15,940 nt of DNA from SIAJ01 sp036266155 (lineage in GTDB: Bacteria; Planctomycetota; Planctomycetia; Gemmatales; Gemmataceae): the NCBI GenBank assembly GCA_036266155.1, contig DATANR010000240.1, positions 1 through 15,940 of the forward strand, in the 5' to 3' direction. Positions 7,595 through 13,879 of the stretch are shown piece by piece. The notes beneath the pieces are model-generated. The model was not told the DNA's origin. It made no database searches and saw nothing but the letters and a program-made list of their open reading frames with translations. How positions within the stretch are numbered: the first letter of the stretch is position 1; every line of letters starts with the position of its first letter. A program made the position numbers and the translations under genes.

Positions 7595-8854
7595 CTATCT
7601 GGCCCCAACGGGCACGCGTGCACGCCACGTAATGATGCGTGCCGGCTGCATGGCGTAATAGATCGGTTGCGGCGCCGTCATACGCTGTTGCACGACTTGG
7701 CGTGCGAGGATCAGAAAGCCGCCGAACCAGAGCCAGTTATGGCGGAAGAGATTGTGCCCGAAATTGCCTTCGAAAAGCAGCAGGAAGATCGCCATGGCGA
7801 CGGCCGCGGCCAAATGATGTTCAAACGCGTCGGGCCCGGCGGGGTCGCTTCGTTTTGCCTTGTGCATCCACCGCAGGTTCATCGCGAAGCAAACCAGGAT
7901 TGCTCCAAACGTCAGCACGCCGGGGACACCCATTTCGCCGCAGAGTTGTCCGTAGAGGTTGTGCGATTCCAGCTTGCTCCCGGTTGCTGGTCGCCACGAA
8001 CCCGGGCCGATGCCGGACGCGGGATAGGCGGCGATCAGTTCCATGCCCTTGGTCAGGCCTTCGAGCCGGCCTTCGCCAGACACGCGAGCATTTTCCGGAC
8101 CGACTTCGGGATTCACAATCGTCTCAAAGCGCGTTTGCAATGATTCGGGCAAAGCGAGGAAGAGCAGAGGAGCGCCAATCGCGGCGACCGAGATGCCCCA
8201 CCAACGATGCCGGCTCCGCAGGATGACGAACGCGCCCCATACAACGAGGCCGAGCAAAGACGACCGCGAGCCGGTGAGCAGAATGCAGCCAACCGAGAGA
8301 GCCACGTATCCCGCGAGCGCCGGACGCGCCCACCAGGTGTGTGCCGTTTGCCAAAATGCGCGCGCGAAGGGCAGGGCGAAGACGATGCTAGCTCCAAAGC
8401 TGTTCGGATCGCCCAGCGACGTGTCGACGCCGATCATGCGCACGATGCCCATGCGGAACGTGTAGCGCCCGCCGACAAACTCACGCAGCGAGTGCATCAT
8501 GTACAGCGACATCACGAGCAGGAACCCGGCCGCGAGCCGCTTCAGGCCCTTTTCATCATGAACCGTTGAGACCAGGAGCACATAGAAGACAAAGATTTTG
8601 AACCAGTTCTCGACGACCACTTGCCCATCGTCGGCCCAGGGAGACATCGCCCAACAGAACGCGACCGCCGTCGCGAAGGCCAGGTAGGCGAGGTGCTGGA
8701 GATTGGGAATGAATTTCTTGCCCGGCCAGACCGCCCAGACGAGCATCAGGCCGAGCATGTAGACACGTTCGATGTGCACATCGCCGAGCGTCGGCCAGAA
8801 CTCGAATGGCCGATGGACGAACAGGAACATGTAGCCGATCAAGAGCCAGTGCAT
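7595..8854 (-). CDS. O-antigen ligase/polymerase-like membrane protein (Wzy_C family)
   Basis: A 419-aa polytopic inner-membrane protein with roughly ten hydrophobic segments. Two family signatures are visible: LLTGSRSSLLGL (192-203), the TGSR motif at a membrane-helix edge, and the large periplasmic loop ending GIGPGSWR (281-288) then ESHNLYGQLCGEMGVPGVL (296-314), the usual GxGP...HN...E.G.PG pattern of O-antigen ligases. Members transfer or polymerise lipid-linked glycans in the periplasm. Ligase, polymerase and protein O-glycosylation roles cannot be separated. The ATG at 8854 is chosen because hydrophobic sequence begins there and the in-frame extension runs through the divergent gene. 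It heads a probable operon with the sulfatase and carboxylase. Confidence 0.82.
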   Translation of the reverse strand: MHWLLIGYMFLFVHRPFEFWPTLGDVHIERVYMLGLMLVWAVWPGKKFIPNLQHLAYLAFATAVAFCWAMSPWADDGQVVVENWFKIFVFYVLLVSTVHDEKGLKRLAAGFLLVMSLYMMHSLREFVGGRYTFRMGIVRMIGVDTSLGDPNSFGASIVFALPFARAFWQTAHTWWARPALAGYVALSVGCILLTGSRSSLLGLVVWGAFVILRSRHRWWGISVAAIGAPLLFLALPESLQTRFETIVNPEVGPENARVSGEGRLEGLTKGMELIAAYPASGIGPGSWRPATGSKLESHNLYGQLCGEMGVPGVLTFGAILVCFAMNLRWMHKAKRSDPAGPDAFEHHLAAAVAMAIFLLLFEGNFGHNLFRHNWLWFGGFLILARQVVQQRMTAPQPIYYAMQPARIITWRARVPVGAR

Positions 8855-8887
8855 TTGGCGTCTTCCGTGACGTCGCGCGAAACCTTC

Positions 8888-8932
8888 TATAGGTCGTATG
8901 GGACGCATACGCCCTATGGGACTTATCAGTCC
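8888..8932. repeat. Five-unit 9-bp periodic array in a divergent promoter region
   Basis: Reading the plus strand, consecutive 9-mers are TATAGGTCG, TATGGGACG, CATACGCCC, TATGGGACT and TATCAGTCC. Units 2 and 4 share 8 of 9 bases and every unit begins YAT. The array occupies half of the 95-nt gap (8855-8949) between the ligase-like and desaturase-like starts. It may affect promoter function or protein binding. I see no clear -35/-10 pair in the gap. Confidence 0.6.
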
Positions 8933-8949
8933 GTGGAGCCTACAACCGG

Positions 8950-10053
8950 ATGACCGATGGTGATAGCCTACCTCTTCGCCCGCGGTCGGAGAAGGCCAAC
9001 TGGATGCCGCCCGCACCGAACAACTGGCGGAACTGGCTGCCGCTGCTGACGACGTACGCGTACATTTTCGCCGTGGCTGGCGCGGCACTCTGGTTCTTCC
9101 ACGACCGCGAAGGCTGGTTGCCCGGGTGGACGGACATTCCCGTCGGACTTCTGGCAGTGGCGCTGATCGGGCCGGCTCAACATCGCCTCCTTATCCTCGG
9201 CCAAGAAGCAGCGCTCGGCGTCCTGTTCCGCAATCGCTGGCTCAATGAATTGGTCGGCGACTGGCTAATTCACTTTCCATTCTCGACCGCGACGCATCAT
9301 GTCCGCCAGCAGGTGCTGTCCCACTATGAATATCCGAACGATCCGGATCGCGATGCGGAACTGCTGATCGCGCGGCGTGCGGGCTTCTGGCCGCTGCGAT
9401 TTGGCCGACTACTGCGCCTGTCGGCGTTCATTCGGTGGAATTCATTGCGTGCCAATTACAATTTCGAGGCGAATCCGAACAATCCGTATTTCGATCCGAG
9501 CCGGCCGCCGTCCAAATTGGCGCTGCATGTCGGCACGAGCTACGTGCTCATGACGTTTGCCTTTCTGCTGAGCCTCTATTTTTTTAGCAAAGCGCTTGGA
9601 CCAGATCTCATCCAGGACCTGCTGACGTTTGCATTGCCTGGTTTGTGGCTCGTGGCGATGATCGTCTTTGCAGCCCTCCCGGCATCGAGCTTCCATCGTA
9701 GCCGACTGACGAGTATTTACTCGGCAAAGACCATGACGCTGATGCGCATCACGTTCATCTCGCTGGTGAACGCGGGCCTCGGCTGGACAACGTTTTTGAC
9801 CGATCGCTCGGCCGTCCTGAATTACGTTGCCCTCTGGATAGGGCCGATGTTCACGTCGACCGCGGCCCTCTACTTGATTCGCCAATGGCGCCAGCACGGC
9901 AATCTACCGGCCGGTCAAGTTGCGTGGGATCGGCGACCAGGCTTGATTGGGCGAGGGTTGCTGTTTCCGCTAAATCAGCATCGGCATACGGCGAAGCATG
10001 CCTTGCCAACAACATCCTGGTTCGATTTGCCAACGGCGAGCGGAGCCGCGTAA
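8950..10053 (+). CDS. Fatty-acid-desaturase-like membrane protein with degenerate histidine boxes
   Basis: A 367-aa membrane protein with hydrophobic segments near 33-51, 62-75, 195-213, 224-243 and 290-310. Segments resemble the FA_desaturase superfamily: GPAQHRLLILGQEAALGVLF (74-93) sits where G.RQ...L.HEAAHG..F is usual, NDPDRD (130-135) follows the second box, and HTAKHALPTTSWFDLP (346-361) sits where YH..HH..P..P...LP is usual. Most of the metal-binding histidines are altered: box 1 is QEAAL, box 2 VLSHY, box 3 HTAKH. It may therefore be non-catalytic or use a different metal site. The ATG at 8950 has only a weak GGAG upstream; an ATG at 9004 is possible. Its last residues and stop lie inside a palindromic element. 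It is divergent from the ligase-like gene. Confidence 0.6.
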   Translation: MTDGDSLPLRPRSEKANWMPPAPNNWRNWLPLLTTYAYIFAVAGAALWFFHDREGWLPGWTDIPVGLLAVALIGPAQHRLLILGQEAALGVLFRNRWLNELVGDWLIHFPFSTATHHVRQQVLSHYEYPNDPDRDAELLIARRAGFWPLRFGRLLRLSAFIRWNSLRANYNFEANPNNPYFDPSRPPSKLALHVGTSYVLMTFAFLLSLYFFSKALGPDLIQDLLTFALPGLWLVAMIVFAALPASSFHRSRLTSIYSAKTMTLMRITFISLVNAGLGWTTFLTDRSAVLNYVALWIGPMFTSTAALYLIRQWRQHGNLPAGQVAWDRRPGLIGRGLLFPLNQHRHTAKHALPTTSWFDLPTASGAA

Positions 10054-10125
10054 GCGGCCCGATAGTGCATGGTCATCATCGGGCCGCTCACGCCTCTCCG
10101 CTCGTCACGCGGCTCCGCTCGCCGT
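10033..10125. repeat. Nested palindrome over the convergent gene junction
   Basis: The outer arms 10033-10051 and 10107-10125 are a perfect 19-bp inverted repeat. The inner arms 10054-10063 (GCGGCCCGAT) and 10078-10087 (ATCGGGCCGC) are a perfect 10-bp inverted repeat around a 14-nt loop. The right half has an extra 19 nt (10088-10106) that looks like a diverged copy of the outer arm. The element covers the last six codons and the first base of the stop of the desaturase-like gene and reaches the stop codon of the vWA gene. It can form a strong hairpin in both transcripts and may terminate both, although no T tract follows. Confidence 0.85.
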
Positions 10126-11825
10126 CACGACACAATCGACTTCTTGCGCTTCACATAATCCCACACGACAAATCGATCGAGGTCACGCCCCGCGGTGAAG
10201 ACGACGCGGCCCTTGGTCGTCTCGGCCATCTTGTACGCGAAGCGCACGTCCTCGGGCGACTGGTTCCAGCTTTGCAGAAGGAAAATGTTGAGCGTGATGC
10301 CCTCGCGAGCGCACAGATGGGCCTCGCGCATCGTCGCTTCCTCCGTCCGCCGGTCGGGCGGATAGAGCAGGAATAGCTCTTTGCCTTCGAAATGTGCGGT
10401 GGGCAGGCCGTCGGTGATCAGCACGAGCTGGCGGTTCGGTGTGGCCTGGTTCGCCAGGAACTTGCGGCCGAGCTGCATGGCGTGCTGGATGTTCGTGAAG
10501 TGCGGCGGCAGTTGGAGTTCGCTGATGTCCGGATCGCTCATGTCGGCCTTGAGGCGGACAACCGAGTTGTAAATCGTCACCGGTTTCGGCATCAGATTGG
10601 GCACTTCGGAGACGTGCCGGGGCTTCGCGAACGTAAACATCTCGATGAACTGAAGAAAGTCGCCGGGATATTCGTTGCGAATGAGGCCGTCGAGAGCCAG
10701 GCCCATGCGCTTCACGTTCACATAGAGTTCGTCATAGCGCATTGAGCCGCTCATATCGAGGAGCACGCATGTGGCTGCCTTTGGCGTGACCTTGGTCTTG
10801 TGGATGACGATGTCGTCTGGCGTCAACCGCACCGGCAGGCTCGCTCCCTGGCGGAGCATGGCATTGACCATCGAGCCGGGGATATCCATTTGCGTGACGG
10901 AGTCGCCGAACTCGTAAGACTTGGTCCGTTGCGTCTCGACGGCCCCTTCGCCGGTCACCGCGTCCGGATGCCGGCCGGACCGCGAGGCCTGCATGTCATT
11001 GAAGATCGTCGTGAGCAACTTCGATTGGAAAAGCCGATAGGTCTTGGGCGTAAGCTGGAATCCCTTGCGATCCTGCGTAATTCCCTGGCGCTCGGCCTGA
11101 TCGCGCAAGTATTCGTTGATCTGCTGCTGCAGGGCACGGAGGTTGTCCATCTCCTCGCCATCGATGAACTCGGACAACTGCTCCATGTCGATGATGCCGA
11201 CCTTGGCGTTCTTCTTGGCCTCCTCGATCTGTTCGAGCAGTTTGTCGATCGCCTCCAATTCCTCCTTCATTTCGAGGGCCTTCGGGACGGTCATCTTCTC
11301 GCGGCCCGTGAACTCGTATTTGCCGGCAAGCTCGTCGACCTGGTATTTGTCGCCGAGCTTCTGTGTGAGGCCGACAATTGCATGAGCGAACGGATCGCGG
11401 TCGTTACGGACGGCGTAAAAAAGGTTCTCCAGGTCGGCGAGTTGCTCTTCCTTCACGGCTTCACGGAAGCGATCGGCGAGCTTCTTCGGCGGTTCGACCG
11501 CATCGGCCGCGTCGTGGAACTGCGTGCGCGCGGACGCCTGGGCCGCCGACGTTTCGTAGGTCGCGAGAATCTTGCGCTTGCGTTCACGCAGCATCTCGGC
11601 GATCGCTTCGAGGCTTGGGCCCAAGCCCTTGATCTGCGACGGGTCGATGTGGACGGCGTTCGCCAGTTCTTCTTCCGTCAGTCGGCGCGTGTTGCCGTAA
11701 AAGAGCAGATGCTCCATCGCCGGTGTGGCGAGGTCGGGCGGCGGAGCGGTGGGAGAGGGGAAGTGAACCGGATCGTAACCGAGATACGTATGGATGATCC
11801 CGCCGAGGTCGTTCTTGTTGTTCAT
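10125..11825 (-). CDS. vWA-domain protein, COG4867-like
   Basis: A 566-aa protein with a long N-terminal region, a charged probable coiled coil near 182-208, and a C-terminal von Willebrand A domain. The metal-ion-dependent adhesion site is visible as D357-M-S-G-S-M, and LITDGLPTAH supplies the later conserved aspartate. The order EFGD, vWA, YPPD, GRVVFTAGRDLDRFVVWDYV resembles the bacterial COG4867 vWA family, often encoded with MoxR-type AAA+ ATPases; none is seen here. No signal peptide or membrane helix is apparent, so it is probably cytoplasmic. ATG 11825 is preferred over ATG 11843, which lies inside a hairpin and has no ribosome site. It follows the PP2C gene by 38 nt and is likely cotranscribed with it. 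Function is unknown; scaffold or chaperone roles are typical guesses. Confidence 0.85.
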   Translation of the reverse strand: MNNKNDLGGIIHTYLGYDPVHFPSPTAPPPDLATPAMEHLLFYGNTRRLTEEELANAVHIDPSQIKGLGPSLEAIAEMLRERKRKILATYETSAAQASARTQFHDAADAVEPPKKLADRFREAVKEEQLADLENLFYAVRNDRDPFAHAIVGLTQKLGDKYQVDELAGKYEFTGREKMTVPKALEMKEELEAIDKLLEQIEEAKKNAKVGIIDMEQLSEFIDGEEMDNLRALQQQINEYLRDQAERQGITQDRKGFQLTPKTYRLFQSKLLTTIFNDMQASRSGRHPDAVTGEGAVETQRTKSYEFGDSVTQMDIPGSMVNAMLRQGASLPVRLTPDDIVIHKTKVTPKAATCVLLDMSGSMRYDELYVNVKRMGLALDGLIRNEYPGDFLQFIEMFTFAKPRHVSEVPNLMPKPVTIYNSVVRLKADMSDPDISELQLPPHFTNIQHAMQLGRKFLANQATPNRQLVLITDGLPTAHFEGKELFLLYPPDRRTEEATMREAHLCAREGITLNIFLLQSWNQSPEDVRFAYKMAETTKGRVVFTAGRDLDRFVVWDYVKRKKSIVS

Positions 11826-11849
11826 CAGGGATGGCTCCTCCATCCCATG
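11823..11849 (-). promoter_or_regulatory. Hairpin presenting the vWA gene's Shine-Dalgarno in its loop
   Basis: On the minus strand GGGATGG, AGGAG and CCATCCC run consecutively (plus positions 11828-11846). This is a perfect 7-bp stem whose 5-nt loop is exactly the Shine-Dalgarno core. The ATG at 11825 begins 2 nt after the stem and could itself pair with an upstream CAT if those 2 nt bulge out. It could modulate translation of the vWA gene relative to the PP2C gene. The structure is seen in the sequence; its function is inferred. Confidence 0.5.
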
Positions 11850-11863
11850 ATAGGCGGGCCGTC

Positions 11864-13198
11864 TCAGTGCCCCGACGATTCCCAGCGGGGTCGGAAGGCC
11901 TCCTCCTTCGGTCGATGTTGATTGAACGGAGCGGCGAGCTTGGTCAACGCGCGGCAGATATGGCGAAATGAAACGAGCAAATCGTTATCGTTGGCGTGCT
12001 TGGCGGCGGTGTCGAAATCGTGCTTGTATCCTTGCCAATCGACTTCCCAGCCGCGGGCTTCGAGTTGTTCCTTCAGTTGAAGGCAAGTTTTGGTCCAGCG
12101 GTCCATAAGGCCGGCGTCGACGCGAACGGGATACTGTCGGTAGACACTGGCACGCGTCGGCGCTTCCGGAACGACGACCGGCGCGGCGGCTTGCCGGCGC
12201 GAATAGTTGTATAGCCCGACGAGGCCAACCAGAATCGCAATGATCGCCGTTGCCAGAAAGATAGTCGAGCCTGAGGTCCAGCCGTTGGCGGCGCAAAGAA
12301 CGAAGCTCACGGCCAACAGAAATCCCAGGATCAAGACGGTGATCGGCCAGGGAACATTGCGCGTCCACGCGGCGCCGACGCGGCCATGGACTTTCTTGAG
12401 TTTGTGAAAAATGCCCGGCTTGGTGACTGCCACCGAATCGTGCGTCGCTCCCACGCGAACGATCACGACCGTGATGTTGTCCGGCCCGCCGCGCAGGTTC
12501 GCCAACTCGATGAGGAATCGGCCCGCTTCGTCGACCGGGAGGCCGGATACCACCGCCCCCACCTCTTCCGGCGGCACCTGATTGCTCAAGCCGTCGGAGC
12601 AGAGGACGAACGTGTCGCCGTCTTCAAGCGGGTACGGTCCCTCGACGTCGACTTGAACCAGGGGATCTGGGCCGAGCGATCGGACGATGACGTTTTTCTT
12701 GATGTCACCCAGTTCTTCCGGGGGAATGCCAAGCCGCCGGGCCATTTCCCACGCGTAACTGTGATCGTAGGTGAGTTGCTGAATGTGTGACCCGCGAACG
12801 CGATACGCCCGGCTATCGCCGACGTGCGCGATCCAGGCACCTTCCTCGCGAACGACAAGGGCGGTGGCCGTTGTACCCAGGCCACGAAACTCCGGGTTCG
12901 AACTGCCGATGGCGTTGATGCCCGCGTTCGCCTCTTGAAAGGCATGCCGCAAAGCGGCGGCGGGGCCATCTTGCGCGTGTTTGACGTAAGTGAGGGGTAT
13001 TTCTTGAACGGCCCTGGCGCTTGCCTTCTCGCCAACCGCGTGGCCGCCCATGCCATCGGCCACGATGAAGAGGTGCCCGACCTGCCGCCAATGTTCCTCG
13101 TCCGGAGCTTTCTGAACCGTGAACGCATCCTGGTTATGGGAGCGCTTCACCCCGACGTCGGTGACGGCACTGTGCTCGATCTGTTTGAAGAAGGGCAC
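11864..13198 (-). CDS. PP2C-type Ser/Thr protein phosphatase with two membrane helices and a C-terminal domain
   Basis: A 444-aa protein. Residues 8-250 form a complete PP2C (PPM) domain: RSHNQDAF, VADGMGGHAVGEKAS with D48, GTTATALVV, AHVGDSRAY, CSDGLSNQV with D202, and GGPDNITVV with D240, so the metal ligands needed to dephosphorylate phospho-Ser/Thr are present. Two hydrophobic helices follow (about 283-303 and 311-331), then about 110 residues, partly charged, that I do not recognise. The helical pair would leave both domains on the same side, presumably cytoplasmic. The start is GTG at 13198 with GAGGGG 7 nt upstream. It lies 74 nt after the Cys-based phosphatase and 38 nt before the vWA gene. 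No kinase is in the window. Confidence 0.93.
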   Translation of the reverse strand: MPFFKQIEHSAVTDVGVKRSHNQDAFTVQKAPDEEHWRQVGHLFIVADGMGGHAVGEKASARAVQEIPLTYVKHAQDGPAAALRHAFQEANAGINAIGSSNPEFRGLGTTATALVVREEGAWIAHVGDSRAYRVRGSHIQQLTYDHSYAWEMARRLGIPPEELGDIKKNVIVRSLGPDPLVQVDVEGPYPLEDGDTFVLCSDGLSNQVPPEEVGAVVSGLPVDEAGRFLIELANLRGGPDNITVVIVRVGATHDSVAVTKPGIFHKLKKVHGRVGAAWTRNVPWPITVLILGFLLAVSFVLCAANGWTSGSTIFLATAIIAILVGLVGLYNYSRRQAAAPVVVPEAPTRASVYRQYPVRVDAGLMDRWTKTCLQLKEQLEARGWEVDWQGYKHDFDTAAKHANDNDLLVSFRHICRALTKLAAPFNQHRPKEEAFRPRWESSGH

Positions 13199-13211
13199 GG
13201 GGAAACCCCTC
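13199..13211 (-). promoter_or_regulatory. PP2C ribosome site overlapped by a small hairpin
   Basis: On the minus strand GAGGGG (plus 13206-13211) is followed by TTT and CCCC, which directly abuts the GTG start. GGGG can pair with CCCC across the 3-nt loop and mask the ribosome site. Four G-C pairs is a weak stem, so regulation is only a possibility; the ribosome site supports the GTG start. Confidence 0.4.
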
Positions 13212-13252
13212 GCCGCACATGGTCCACCGATTCAACCCATCGTAGCAGCGCC

Positions 13253-13266
13253 GGGCAACATTGCCC
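13253..13266. promoter_or_regulatory. 14-bp palindrome upstream of the PP2C gene
   Basis: GGGCAACATTGCCC has perfect 6-bp half-sites around CA, though the 2-nt centre is too tight for a hairpin. It lies in the 74-nt gap between the two phosphatase genes, about 55 nt before the PP2C start. It could be an operator, or chance in GC-rich DNA. No recognisable promoter was found beside it. Confidence 0.2.
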
Positions 13267-13272
13267 ATTGCA

Positions 13273-13848
13273 TCACTTGCTACCCGGCACGTAACGCTCC
13301 AGATACATCCGAACATCGTCCTCGCGATCCAAATTGTAGTAGCCAAGCGCCTTGAGTTCCTCAATCGCTTCTTCGTTCGACCATCCCTGCCGCTCCATTC
13401 GATAGATCGCGCTATAGGTGCCCGTCCGATGAACGCCGCGGAAGCAATGGATCAAGACCGGATGATTCTTGGGGTCCGCCATGATGGCAAGGAAGCGTCG
13501 CACGTTCTCGTCGGCGGGGATCACACCTTGATCGTATGACCAGACGCGTAACGGCATACGCACGTAATTAATGCCGAGATTCGCGCAATACGCCTCTTCC
13601 CACTGATCTGGCGCCACGTCGGCCTTGCCTTCCTCGACGTCACGGAAGCAAATCACCATGCGAATGTTGAGATCGTGAACCAGCCGCCCCAAACCCGCCG
13701 GCGACGGCTGGCCGCTGCGGTAGAGCACACCCTCTTCAACCACGCGGACGTTGCGCAAGTGGTGTTCGCGGACGCGCGCATAGCCGAACGGAAGGGCAAT
13801 GAGACAGGCAGCCAACAGGATCGCGGGCAGAATCGAACGTCGCAACAT
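13273..13848 (-). CDS. Membrane-anchored Cys-based (dual-specificity/tyrosine) phosphatase
   Basis: A 191-aa protein with an N-terminal hydrophobic helix after MLRRS (about 6-23), either a signal anchor or an uncleaved signal peptide. The phosphatase domain begins with VLYRSGQPSPAGL, typical of the SIW14/DSP-like group. It holds the active-site loop H134-C135-F-R-G-V-H-R141-T-G, the HCX5RTG signature with a nucleophilic cysteine and phosphate-binding arginine. D106 in WSYDQG is a candidate general acid. Substrates could be phosphotyrosine, phospho-Ser/Thr or inositol phosphates. The ATG at 13848 is chosen because family similarity begins there; the in-frame extension overlaps the upstream membrane gene. 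That gene ends 31 nt earlier. If the helix exports the domain, it would act outside the cytoplasm, which would separate it from the PP2C protein. Confidence 0.88.
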   Translation of the reverse strand: MLRRSILPAILLAACLIALPFGYARVREHHLRNVRVVEEGVLYRSGQPSPAGLGRLVHDLNIRMVICFRDVEEGKADVAPDQWEEAYCANLGINYVRMPLRVWSYDQGVIPADENVRRFLAIMADPKNHPVLIHCFRGVHRTGTYSAIYRMERQGWSNEEAIEELKALGYYNLDREDDVRMYLERYVPGSK

Positions 13849-13879
13849 TACGCCATTAAACTCCGAAAAACAGAAGGCA

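Noticed and set aside
8888..8932. CRISPR array
   Set aside because: The units are 9 bp and contiguous, with no spacers and no cas genes nearby.
8855..9088. N-terminal extension of the ligase-like protein
   Set aside because: It would cross the divergent promoter region and the 5' end of the desaturase-like gene, and its Arg/Ser-rich residues do not look like a membrane protein.
10800..11921. Plus-strand open frame of about 370 codons opposite the vWA gene
   Set aside because: Its Leu/Asp/Glu-rich low-complexity composition mirrors the coiled-coil region on the other strand. It has no recognisable motif and no plausible ribosome site was noted.
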